Shown piece by piece: positions 7,216 through 14,822 of a stretch of DNA of 32,849 nucleotides. Under the pieces are notes generated by a model. That model was given only the letters and a program-made list of their open reading frames with translations, did not search any database and was not told where the DNA came from. Position 1 is the stretch's first letter; every line of letters starts with the position of its first letter. A program made the position numbers and the translations under genes. Origin of the DNA: Candidatus Benthicola marisminoris. GTDB taxonomy: Bacteria; Gemmatimonadota; Gemmatimonadetes; Palauibacterales; Palauibacteraceae. The stretch covers positions 1-32,849 of the forward strand of contig JAMJQR010000152.1 of the NCBI GenBank assembly GCA_023554335.1. Direction: 5' to 3'.

Positions 7216-8796
7216 TCACCTGGACAGCACCGTGTCCCTGAGGAACCGCTCGTTGTCCCGTCGCGGGTGGCTCTCTGTGAAGTGCAGTCCTCTGCTCTCG
7301 CGTCGTCGTTGAGCACAGCGGATGACCAGTGTCGCCACATCCCGCATGAATTCGACTTGCCGCGCGTGCATCGCGCCCGGTCCCGTTCCATCGCGTGCCA
7401 GGGGAACGCCCGACAGGTGGTCGATTTCCTCCCGCCCTGCCTCGAGGCGATCGTCGGATCGGACGATTCCCACGTTCTCCCACATCAAGTCGCGCACCCG
7501 CTCCTCGACGCCACTGGCCGGTTCGCCGGGCGCGCGAAGGTCCGGGGGATCCCATTCCGCGCCCTGGACTTCAGGCAGGCCTCTCAGGTCACCCGCGAGC
7601 CGGACCGAGGCTCGGTGCGCGTAGACGACGGCTTCGAGCAGCGAGTTGGAGGCCAGCCGGTTCGCTCCGTGCACACCGGTGCAGGCGATCTCGCCCGCAG
7701 CGTACAGGCCGGCCAGCGAGGTGCGCCCGTCCCAGTCCGTGAGAAGCCCTCCGCACTGATAGTGTGCGGCCGGCACGACCGGAATCGGATCGACCGGCAG
7801 GTGTACTCCTCGGTCCGCGCATTCCTTCATGATGTTGGGGAACCGCCGCTCGATGACCGATGCCTCGATCGACGAGAGATCCAGCCACACGAATTCGCCC
7901 CCGTGCGCGTTCATCTCGGCATCACACGCCCGGGCCACTACATCGCGCGGGGCCAGCGACCCCGCCGGATGGTAGTCCAGCATGAAGGCCGTACCATCCT
8001 GTCGACGCAGCTCCGCCCCTTCCCCACGAACGGCCTCGGAGATGAGTTGCGCGCGCGTCTCCGCCGGGTACATCGCCGTGGGATGGAACTGTACGAACTC
8101 GAGGTTGGCCACCGCGGCGCCCGCCGCATACCCCAGCGAGATTCCATCGCCGGTGGCGATATCCGGGTTCGTGGTATGGCGATAGAGGTGACCGGTGCCA
8201 CCAGCCGCGAGCATCACCGCCCGGGCGTCCACCGCCTTCCAGCGGGCCCCGTGGACATCGAGCACGAGCGCTCCAGCACACCGGGTCCGGGCACGGGTGC
8301 GGTCCGTCGCTGTCGCGAGGGACCAAACGAAGTGGTCCTCGAGCAGCGTGATGCGGGGTTCTGCGGCTACGGCAGCCAGGAGCGCCCGTTCGATCTCCTG
8401 GCCTGTCAAGTCCGCGGCGTGCAGGATCCGACGGACGCTGTGTCCCGCTTCCCGGCCTAGGGCCACACGTCCATCCTCGCGTGAGAACCGGACGCCCCAC
8501 TCCATCAGCTCCTGAACCCGTTCCGGCCCTTCGCGGGCGAGCTCCTCAACGGCGCGCCGGTGGCAGAGGCCCGCCCCGGCCACCAGCGTGTCAGCCACGT
8601 GGAGCTCGGGTGAATCGTCGGGAGCGAAGACCGCCGCGACGCCACCTTGCGCATAGTTGGTGTTGGACTCGAGGCGCTCCTTCTTGGTCACCACGAGGAT
8701 GTCCGCATACTCGCACGCCTTGAGGGCGAAGCTCAATCCGGCGATCCCCGAACCGACGACGAGGACTTCCGTCCGAATCTTCTCCAGGCTGCTCAT
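7216..8796 (-). CDS. nadB: L-aspartate oxidase NadB
   Basis: NadB is an FAD enzyme that oxidises L-aspartate to iminoaspartate, the first step of de novo NAD synthesis. The 526-residue length matches the family. Visible are the FAD-binding VVGSGIAGLSFAL near the N-terminus, NTNYAQGGVAAVF, the substrate-loop region AAHYQCGGLLTD, and the C-terminal FAD contact TGVHGANRLASNSLLEAVV, followed by the helical domain. The ATG at 8796 overlaps the lpxK stop in an ATGA, so I rejected the in-frame extension of 31 codons upstream. No nadA or nadC is present here. Its place between lpxK and rlmH looks like metabolic hitchhiking in an envelope operon. Confidence 0.96.
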   Translation of the reverse strand: MSSLEKIRTEVLVVGSGIAGLSFALKACEYADILVVTKKERLESNTNYAQGGVAAVFAPDDSPELHVADTLVAGAGLCHRRAVEELAREGPERVQELMEWGVRFSREDGRVALGREAGHSVRRILHAADLTGQEIERALLAAVAAEPRITLLEDHFVWSLATATDRTRARTRCAGALVLDVHGARWKAVDARAVMLAAGGTGHLYRHTTNPDIATGDGISLGYAAGAAVANLEFVQFHPTAMYPAETRAQLISEAVRGEGAELRRQDGTAFMLDYHPAGSLAPRDVVARACDAEMNAHGGEFVWLDLSSIEASVIERRFPNIMKECADRGVHLPVDPIPVVPAAHYQCGGLLTDWDGRTSLAGLYAAGEIACTGVHGANRLASNSLLEAVVYAHRASVRLAGDLRGLPEVQGAEWDPPDLRAPGEPASGVEERVRDLMWENVGIVRSDDRLEAGREEIDHLSGVPLARDGTGPGAMHARQVEFMRDVATLVIRCAQRRRESRGLHFTESHPRRDNERFLRDTVLSR

Positions 8797-9860
8797 GCGG
8801 ACTCCCCGGGGCTCGAGTCGAAGGGTCCGCCCGGAAGGAGGGATAGCGCCGCTCTCACAGGGGTCGGCTGCCCGTCGGACTGGCACCACTCGACGCTCTC
8901 GGAAAGATACCAGATCGGCAGTGTGTCTCCCAGTGCCTGCGCGAGCTTGCCCGCATCCTTGAGGGTGCAGACGAGACCGCGTTCGCCAGCGCTACGAAGC
9001 AGGTCGGCTTCCGGCGCTCCGATTCGGGCGTGGTCGCGCAGCGCAACTTCTCGCTCGATGCCGGGTGCCACCGAGCTCACCTGAGCGAAGAACACCTCCG
9101 GCCACATGATCCCGGCGACGGCCAGGGCGGGCGCCGGCCTCGACATGCTGCCCGCCGCATCGTTGGCCGCCACGAGCTGGCCGGGGTGAATCTGCACGGT
9201 GAGAAACGGGGAGCACCCCAGTCCACGCGCCATGTCGTCCAGCCAGTTCTGACGGGGGCCGGCCAGTGAAGGGTTCGCGTCCCCGTCGGATCCCGGTACG
9301 TACCTCCGCACCACGACGACGAAGTCGGCTCGACCCAGGGCCCCGAGGCCCTCACGGTGAGGTCCGGCGGGGAGATAGGCCATGTGTCGGCCGAGAGTGG
9401 ACTCGTCCACGGTGACGATGTCGATGTCCCGGTGAAGGCGACGATGCTGGAAACCGGAATCCACAACCACGATCTCCGCGCCACCTGCTGCTGCCTCGCG
9501 GGCCAGGCCAAGGCGATCCTGACCTCCGAACACACGGGCCCGCGGGGCAAGTCGGCGGTGTACGTCCATCTCGTCGGCAAATCCGTGCGTCACCACGGCC
9601 GTGTTCACACCCTCGTCGCACAGTCGCGCCGCGATGTCGGCGGTGATGGGTGTCTTGCCTGATCCGCCCACGGTGAGTCCCCCGACGGAGACGACCGGGA
9701 GCGGAGCGTGCCGGGGGGCGAGCACCCCTGAGTCGTAGAGCAGGTTGCGGAGCCCGGCGATCACACCGAATCCAGCTCCCGCCAGCCGCATGCTGCCACG
9801 CGCCCGGCCGGTCCAGCCCTCTCTGACCTGCTCCTCCAACCGTCCGCTCAGGCCCGCCAT
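8793..9860 (-). CDS. lpxK: Tetraacyldisaccharide 4'-kinase LpxK
   Basis: LpxK phosphorylates the 4' position of the tetraacylated lipid A disaccharide at the inner face of the inner membrane. The 355-residue protein has the membrane-proximal N-terminal helix (LRNLLYDSGVL), the P-loop GGLTVGGSGKTP at about residues 57-68, and a downstream DSGFQHRRLHRD motif that contains catalytic aspartate and histidine residues. The ATG at 9860 overlaps the preceding acyltransferase stop by one base (TGATG), so the long in-frame upstream extension is not used. The stop overlaps nadB by 4 bases. It belongs to the Raetz pathway group with the lpx genes to its right. Confidence 0.95.
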   Translation of the reverse strand: MAGLSGRLEEQVREGWTGRARGSMRLAGAGFGVIAGLRNLLYDSGVLAPRHAPLPVVSVGGLTVGGSGKTPITADIAARLCDEGVNTAVVTHGFADEMDVHRRLAPRARVFGGQDRLGLAREAAAGGAEIVVVDSGFQHRRLHRDIDIVTVDESTLGRHMAYLPAGPHREGLGALGRADFVVVVRRYVPGSDGDANPSLAGPRQNWLDDMARGLGCSPFLTVQIHPGQLVAANDAAGSMSRPAPALAVAGIMWPEVFFAQVSSVAPGIEREVALRDHARIGAPEADLLRSAGERGLVCTLKDAGKLAQALGDTLPIWYLSESVEWCQSDGQPTPVRAALSLLPGGPFDSSPGESA

Positions 9861-10528
9861 CAGTGCCCGGACCTGATTTTGGCTGCGGCTTCCTCGCACG
9901 CCTCGGTGGCCTCGTTCTGGGCCTTCGTGAGACGCAACTGCCACTCGGATACCGGCAAACGGCCCAGATCTGGAGGGACCGCCAGGGGTGGCCCGTACGA
10001 AATGACCACCACGGACCCGGGCCGGGGGACGAAGAAACGATCCCAGCTGTCGAAGGTCCAGGCCCGGACTGCTGCAGCGCCGACGGGTACTATGGGGAGC
10101 CCGGCCCTCGCGGCCGCCAGTATGGCGCCGGGCTTGCATTGACGCCGGGGCCCCTGCGGGCCGTCGGTGGTGATGGCCAGGGAGTATCCCTCGAAGGCCG
10201 CCGATGTGAACTCGCGCAGCGCTTCCGAACCGCCGCGCGTGCTCGATCCACGAATGGTCCGGTATCCGATCCGCTCTACCACCCGTGAAATGATTTCTCC
10301 GTCCCGATGCCGACTGACGATCACGGCGATGTTCTCCGTCCGATGCCGCAGCGTGAGCGGAAGTTGCTGGGCATGCCAGAGAGCGTGGATCGCCGCACCG
10401 GCGCGGTAACGCTCCCCGACGGGCTGCCCACCAGCATCGATCTGCCTGTACCGCCAGGTCTTCTCCAGGGCCAGAAGGAACGGGGGCCCTAGGATCGATG
10501 CGGCCCGCAGCGAAAGATCGAAGGGCAC
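9860..10528 (-). CDS. DUF374 lysophospholipid acyltransferase-family protein
   Basis: A 222-residue protein of the DUF374 family, related to LPLAT acyltransferases. Recognisable are the HALWHAQQLP segment at about residues 48-57 (the family's likely catalytic histidine region), SRHRDGEII, GSSTRGGSEALREF and TTDGPQGPRRQCKPG, which together are diagnostic of DUF374. Family members are often found near kdtA and lpxK and are suspected of acylating lipid A, but their reaction is not well established. The start is GTG at 10528 with GAGG 4 bases upstream, one base after the lpxB stop. Its place between lpxB and lpxK makes it the best candidate here for a late lipid A acyltransferase, as no LpxL/LpxM-type gene is visible. 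Confidence 0.88.
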   Translation of the reverse strand: MPFDLSLRAASILGPPFLLALEKTWRYRQIDAGGQPVGERYRAGAAIHALWHAQQLPLTLRHRTENIAVIVSRHRDGEIISRVVERIGYRTIRGSSTRGGSEALREFTSAAFEGYSLAITTDGPQGPRRQCKPGAILAAARAGLPIVPVGAAAVRAWTFDSWDRFFVPRPGSVVVISYGPPLAVPPDLGRLPVSEWQLRLTKAQNEATEACEEAAAKIRSGH

Positions 10529-10529
10529 G

Positions 10530-11630
10530 CTACCTCTCTCCCACGAGAAGGCGAACGCACTCGTCGGCTACCCTTCCCGCCGCGCCGGGCTTCCCCAGCT
10601 CGGCTGAGACCTGCCGGAGGGCCGACCGCTGAGCGGATCTCGCCTCTGTGTCCGCAACCAGCGGAGCTGCCTTCTCGGCAAGAAGAGCCGGAGACGCGTC
10701 GTGCTGTATGAGCTCGGGGACGACCCGGCGGCCGGCCACCAGGTTCACGAGCGCGATATGATCGACGCTTACGAGGCGCCTGGCGATGGCATACGTGATC
10801 GAGCTCACACGGTACCCGACGACCATTGGAATGCCCGCCAATGCCAGTTGCAGCGTGATCGTTCCGGACTTGGTAATCGCAGCTACGGAGTCGCGCAGGG
10901 CCGTTTCGGTATCGACGAGCACCGCTTCGCCGAGTTCGGCGTACGCAGCGACCGGGAGGTCACTGCTCCTGGCCACCAGGAGCTCGAGCTCTGGATGGTG
11001 CGCCCGCACGGCCCGAGCGGCGTCGAGAAAGACGGGCAGCAGACGCTCGATCTCTTGAACCCGCGAGCCGGGAAAGAGACCGAGTGCCCGCCGGGACCGG
11101 GGAGGACGAGCCGCGTCCTCGGAAGTCCGGTCCAGCAGCGGATGACCGACGAAGCGGGTTCGCACTCCCCACCGCTCCAGGAGCTCGGCCTCGAACGGCA
11201 ACACGACGCACACGAGGTCTGCATCCTCGGCCAGCTTTCGCGCCCGCGACTCGTGCCATGCCCATACCTGAGGGGCGATGTAGTAGAGGACCGGGATCTC
11301 TCGGACCCTGGCGTAGCGGGCGAGCGGGAGATTGAACCCGGGGTAGTCGATCGGAACGAGGAGATCGACGTCGCGATCGACAAGGAACCTCCTGACCTCG
11401 CGACGCAGCCGGATCAGATCGGGTAGGTGCCGGACCACCTCGGAGAAGCCGAGCACGGCCAGACGATCCAGATCCGCGAGCAACTCGACGCCTTCGGCAG
11501 CCATGCGGCTGCCCCCGAGACCGTACATACGGATTCCCGGCAGACGACGCTTCAGTTCCCGGGCGAGCTCCGCACCATGAAGGTCACCAGACTGTTCGCC
11601 CGCCGAGAGGAAGACGGATAGGTCAGACAA
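10530..11630 (-). CDS. lpxB: Lipid-A-disaccharide synthase LpxB
   Basis: LpxB condenses UDP-2,3-diacylglucosamine with lipid X to give the lipid A disaccharide, at the cytoplasmic face of the inner membrane. The 366-residue length is slightly short but normal. It opens with FLSAGEQSGDLHGAELAREL, followed by YGLGGSRMAAEGVELL and LGFSEVVRHLP. The C-terminal nucleotide-sugar-binding part has KSGTITLQLALAGIPMVVGY. The start must be TTG at 11630: the codon two upstream of the adjacent ACC/GGT is an in-frame TGA, and there is no ATG or GTG before the conserved domain. It overlaps the stop of the 44-residue membrane peptide by 8 bases, so translation is probably coupled. Confidence 0.96.
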   Translation of the reverse strand: MSDLSVFLSAGEQSGDLHGAELARELKRRLPGIRMYGLGGSRMAAEGVELLADLDRLAVLGFSEVVRHLPDLIRLRREVRRFLVDRDVDLLVPIDYPGFNLPLARYARVREIPVLYYIAPQVWAWHESRARKLAEDADLVCVVLPFEAELLERWGVRTRFVGHPLLDRTSEDAARPPRSRRALGLFPGSRVQEIERLLPVFLDAARAVRAHHPELELLVARSSDLPVAAYAELGEAVLVDTETALRDSVAAITKSGTITLQLALAGIPMVVGYRVSSITYAIARRLVSVDHIALVNLVAGRRVVPELIQHDASPALLAEKAAPLVADTEARSAQRSALRQVSAELGKPGAAGRVADECVRLLVGER

Positions 11631-11757
11631 ACCGGTTCAGGTACCACATCAGCAGGACCACCAGGATCAGCAAGACCACCAGGGTGAGCGTACGTGGTCC
11701 GCGCTTGGCTCCGGAGCCAAGCTTCTTACGTTCCTCCCGAATCTTGTACAGCGACAT
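11623..11757 (-). CDS. 44-residue single-pass membrane peptide
   Basis: A very short gene with ATG at 11757 and TGA at 11623-11625. The first 22 residues are strongly basic (KIREERKK, then KRGPR), followed by an uninterrupted hydrophobic helix of about 18 residues (TLTLVVLLILVVLLMWYL) and the tail NRFV. The positive-inside rule puts the N-terminus in the cytoplasm. It overlaps the end of the Gfo/Idh gene by 32 bases and the TTG start of lpxB by 8 bases. The reading frame continues upstream inside the oxidoreductase gene, but only this end has sensible composition. Candidate roles are a membrane anchor or regulator for the peripheral lipid A enzymes, or a leader that couples translation into lpxB. 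No family recognised. Confidence 0.65.
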   Translation of the reverse strand: MSLYKIREERKKLGSGAKRGPRTLTLVVLLILVVLLMWYLNRFV

Positions 11758-12730
11758 AGGCCGCTCCCGCGATTTCATTCTCGATTCGAAGGGCGATGTC
11801 CAGCGCGGCCCGGCCTTCGGCCGCCGAGACGCTGTCTCCGCCCGTCCCGCGGACAGCTCCAAGAAACGCCTCGAGCTCAAGGCGCAGCGGCTCCGCCTCG
11901 TCTCCTTTGATTGGAACGCGCTCCACGATATCCCCCAGGGACAGGTCCGCCAGATCGTGCGTTCGCGCCAGGCCGGCCAGCTCGATCCCCTCGCGCCGCC
12001 GCAGGAACTCCCCCTCGCCGCGAGCCAGGTCGAGGCTGAAGTACCCGGAGGGCTGAAAGAGCCGCAGCGCCCGCGTCCTCTCCGTCGATACGCGACTGGC
12101 GCTGATATCGGCGCACGCGCCGTTGGCGAACCGGATACGGGCGCTCGCCATGTCGACAGAATCCGTGAGCACGGGTATTCCCACGGCGTCCACGGATTCG
12201 ACCGCACTGTCCACCAGTCCGAGCACGAGATCGATGTCGTGAATCATGAGATCCAGCATCACCGGCACATCCGTGCCGCGCGGCTGAAACACAGCGAGTC
12301 GCTGCGAGGATATGTACCGGGGATCGTCCAGGAGCGGACGGACCTCGCGGATGGCCGAGTTGTAGCGTTCCACGTGACCGACAGCCAGGAAGCGGCCAAC
12401 CCGATCGGCAGTATCCACCAGGTCGTCGGCTTCGTCAAGCGTGGGGGTGAGGGGCTTTTCCACCAGAACATGGCAACCCGCCTCGAGCGCCATGCGTGCC
12501 ACGGGATGATGAGCCGACGTAGTGACAGCGACCACCACTGCGTCACATTCGTCGACCAGGGCGTCGGCTTCCAGCGCAGGTACCCCGCGTTCGGAGGCTA
12601 CAGCGAGCGCTCGCTCAGCATCGGTGTCCGACACGCCGACGAGGCGGCACCCAGGAATCTCGCCCAGGATGCGGGCATGGGCTGCGCCGAGGCGGCCCAC
12701 ACCGATCACCCCCACACGGGTCAGGCTCAC
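11726..12730 (-). CDS. Gfo/Idh/MocA oxidoreductase in the lipid A operon, GnnA candidate
   Basis: A 334-residue NAD(P)-dependent sugar dehydrogenase. It has the Rossmann dinucleotide loop GVGRLG (residues 10-15), the family EKP motif (91-93), GHVERYN (118-124) and the catalytic D160/H164 pair in LDLMIHDIDL. The GHVERYN motif is typical of UDP-N-acetylglucosamine-type dehydrogenases. The start is GTG at 12730, overlapping the lpxA stop as GTGA. The longer in-frame extension would run antiparallel through lpxA sequence and is rejected. The position between lpxA and lpxB is the same as gnnA in Acidithiobacillus, where GnnA oxidises UDP-GlcNAc at C3 so GnnB can aminate it, giving an amide-linked lipid A. 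No GnnB-like aminotransferase is in the window, so the substrate is uncertain. Confidence 0.9.
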   Translation of the reverse strand: MSLTRVGVIGVGRLGAAHARILGEIPGCRLVGVSDTDAERALAVASERGVPALEADALVDECDAVVVAVTTSAHHPVARMALEAGCHVLVEKPLTPTLDEADDLVDTADRVGRFLAVGHVERYNSAIREVRPLLDDPRYISSQRLAVFQPRGTDVPVMLDLMIHDIDLVLGLVDSAVESVDAVGIPVLTDSVDMASARIRFANGACADISASRVSTERTRALRLFQPSGYFSLDLARGEGEFLRRREGIELAGLARTHDLADLSLGDIVERVPIKGDEAEPLRLELEAFLGAVRGTGGDSVSAAEGRAALDIALRIENEIAGAAYVAVQDSGGT

Positions 12731-13524
12731 GTCGTGATGCCGCGTTCGCTGGAGCGGATGAAGGCGATCATGTGCTGGACCTCGGGGGCGAGGCCCTCGC
12801 GCTTCTCCATCTCCTCGAGGGCCTGCGATACGTTGAGATCGGACTGGAACACCAGGCGGTATGCGTCCTTGATCTGCCGGATCGTGTCCCGCTTGAAACC
12901 CCTTCGTCGCAGCCCGACGATGTTCAGTCCATATGCGGCACACGGACTTCCGGCGACCATGACGTAGGGGGGCACGTCCTGCGGCAGCCGGGATCCTCCT
13001 CCCACAAAGGAGTGCGAGCCGATCCTCACGAACTGGTGAATCGCGGTCACGCCTCCCACGATCGCCCAATCCTCGATGACCACGTGCCCCCCCATGTTCA
13101 CCGAGTTGGCCAGAATGACGTGATTGCCCACGCGTGAGTCGTGCGACACGTGTGCGTACGCCATGATCAGGCAGTCGTCGCCGACCTGCGTCGTGCCGGC
13201 ATCGATCGTGCCCCGATTGAGCGTGGCATACTCGCGGATCGTGGTTCGGCTTCCGACCTCCAGCGTCGTCGCCTCGCCCGCATACTTGAGATCCTGAGGG
13301 TCGGTGCCGAGGACCGCTCCCTTGCAGATCCGGGACTCGTCTCCGACGGTCGTGTCGCGCTCGATGAGGACGTGCGAGTCCACCGTGACCCGCTCGCCAA
13401 GAACCACCCCCGCACCGAGGATGGAGTAAGGGCCGACCGTTGCGCTCTCGGGTACCACGGCTCCCGGATCGATGATCGCCGTCGGGTGAATCGTTCCGGT
13501 GGCCACCGCCTGGGACTTGCTCAT
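12727..13524 (-). CDS. lpxA: UDP-N-acetylglucosamine acyltransferase LpxA
   Basis: LpxA transfers a hydroxyacyl chain from acyl carrier protein to UDP-GlcNAc (or UDP-GlcNAc3N in some species), the first step of lipid A synthesis. The 265-residue protein is a left-handed beta helix of hexapeptide repeats (about residues 10-190) followed by a C-terminal helical domain. The catalytic histidine lies in YAHVSHDSRVG, aligned with E. coli H125, and the nearby HQF and VGGGS segments align with the acyl-chain pocket, where the E. coli G173 ruler position also appears to be glycine. The ATG overlaps the lpxC-fabZ stop (ATGA) and the stop overlaps the oxidoreductase GTG. Confidence 0.97.
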   Translation of the reverse strand: MSKSQAVATGTIHPTAIIDPGAVVPESATVGPYSILGAGVVLGERVTVDSHVLIERDTTVGDESRICKGAVLGTDPQDLKYAGEATTLEVGSRTTIREYATLNRGTIDAGTTQVGDDCLIMAYAHVSHDSRVGNHVILANSVNMGGHVVIEDWAIVGGVTAIHQFVRIGSHSFVGGGSRLPQDVPPYVMVAGSPCAAYGLNIVGLRRRGFKRDTIRQIKDAYRLVFQSDLNVSQALEEMEKREGLAPEVQHMIAFIRSSERGITT

Positions 13525-14822
13525 TTGTCCATAACTCTCGCCATCATCGTTGCCTCAGCCACCACGTCGCCAGCGACCCGTGTCACCCCCTGCATGCGGC
13601 ACGTGCGCCCGCGGAGCTGCAACATGCGCAACTCGAACAGGAGCTGGTCTCCGGGCCTCACGGGCCGACGAAACTTGACGTCATCCAGTGACATGAAGTA
13701 CACGACCTTGGATTGGGGGTCCTCGAATTCGTTCATCAGAAGCAGCCCGCCCGCCTGCGCCATCGCCTCGACGATTAGGACCCCGGGCATGATCGGGTGC
13801 TCCGGGAAATGGCCCTGAAAGAACGGTTCGTTGATCGTGACGTTCTTGAGTCCGAGGATCCGCTTGCCGCCTTCGAACTCGAGCACGCGGTCGATCAGGA
13901 GGAAGGGGAAGCGGTGCGGGATGTACTCCAGGATTCGATTGATGTCCAGCAGGGGGGTCCCGTCCGCGGGTCGACTGCGCATGCTGCGCAGGCGGCGCGC
14001 TACGGCCACATTCCCCCGGTGGCTCGGCTTCTCGGCGATCACGTGTGCCTGAATGGGTGCGCCGACGAGGGACAGATCGCCCACGAGATCCAGGATCTTG
14101 TGACGCACGAATTCGTCGGGGAACCGGAGCTCCGTTCCTGCGGCCAGACCGTCATCCGTGGCCACGATCGTGTTCTCGTACGTTGCGCCGAGCGCCAGGC
14201 CCCTGGCGTGCAGCATCTCTCTCCAACTCTCGAGGCCGAACGTCCTGGCCGGTGCGATCTCTCCGCAGAAAGTCTCGGGTTCTACCTCGACCGTAACGGA
14301 CTGGCGACCGATGGCCGGATGCTCGAAATCGATCAACGCCGTCACTCGGTACCCGTCGTGGGGAGCGATCGTGTACTCAGAGTCGCCCTCGCGGACGACG
14401 AACGGCTCGCTGACCGTCACGGGCTGGATCACGGAGCCCGCCTGGTCCTCGATTCCGGCTTCCAGGATCAAGTCGCACCACTCCCGGCCACTGCCGTCAA
14501 GAGCTGGAGGCTCCGGACCCTCCAGCTGGATCTCGACGTTGTCGATGCCGAACACCGTGAGAGGGGCCAGCAAGTGCTCGATGGTACCGACCGTTGCCTC
14601 GCCCTCGCCCAGTACCGTCTCCCATGACGTGCCGGCGACGCTGTCCACTGTCGCCGCGAGGAGAGGTTGGTCCTGGAGGTCGACCCGCCGGAAAACGACC
14701 CCGGTGCCGACGGGGGCCGGTCGGAGGGTGGCGCGAACGGCCTTGCCCGTATGCAGTCCCGTGCCGTCCAGCGTGATTCCTGAGCTCAGGGTGCGCTGCT
14801 GCCGCTCACCGTTCGGGCTCAT
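13521..14822 (-). CDS. lpxC/fabZ: Bifunctional LpxC deacetylase / FabZ dehydratase fusion
   Basis: One 433-residue chain joins two enzymes. The N-terminal part (to about residue 280) is LpxC, the zinc UDP-3-O-acyl-GlcNAc deacetylase and committed step of lipid A synthesis. It carries HLLAPL and FVRHKILDLVGD, which contain the three zinc ligands. The C-terminal part (from about residue 290) is FabZ, the hydroxyacyl-ACP dehydratase, with HRFPFLLIDRVLE, the catalytic histidine in GHFPEHPIMPGV and glutamate in VEAMAQ. This fusion is known from Bacteroidota and some related groups. I use the ATG at 14822, with AGGGAG five bases upstream, rather than the GTG at 14828. It overlaps the end of lpxD by 17 bases. 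Having both activities in one chain could balance hydroxyacyl-ACP use between lipid A and phospholipid. Confidence 0.95.
   Translation of the reverse strand: MSPNGERQQRTLSSGITLDGTGLHTGKAVRATLRPAPVGTGVVFRRVDLQDQPLLAATVDSVAGTSWETVLGEGEATVGTIEHLLAPLTVFGIDNVEIQLEGPEPPALDGSGREWCDLILEAGIEDQAGSVIQPVTVSEPFVVREGDSEYTIAPHDGYRVTALIDFEHPAIGRQSVTVEVEPETFCGEIAPARTFGLESWREMLHARGLALGATYENTIVATDDGLAAGTELRFPDEFVRHKILDLVGDLSLVGAPIQAHVIAEKPSHRGNVAVARRLRSMRSRPADGTPLLDINRILEYIPHRFPFLLIDRVLEFEGGKRILGLKNVTINEPFFQGHFPEHPIMPGVLIVEAMAQAGGLLLMNEFEDPQSKVVYFMSLDDVKFRRPVRPGDQLLFELRMLQLRGRTCRMQGVTRVAGDVVAEATMMARVMDK

Noticed and set aside
7153-8460. Plus-strand open frame of 435 codons opposite nadB
   Set aside because: Antisense shadow; nadB has all its family motifs on the other strand.
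9861-10139. 93-codon N-terminal extension of LpxK
   Set aside because: It would overlap the DUF374 gene almost completely in another frame; the ATG at 9860 overlaps that gene's stop in the usual coupled way.
11623-12207. A 194-codon minus-strand gene ending in the membrane helix
   Set aside because: The upstream 150 codons are an out-of-frame reading of the oxidoreductase gene. Only the last 44 codons, from the ATG at 11757, have protein-like composition.
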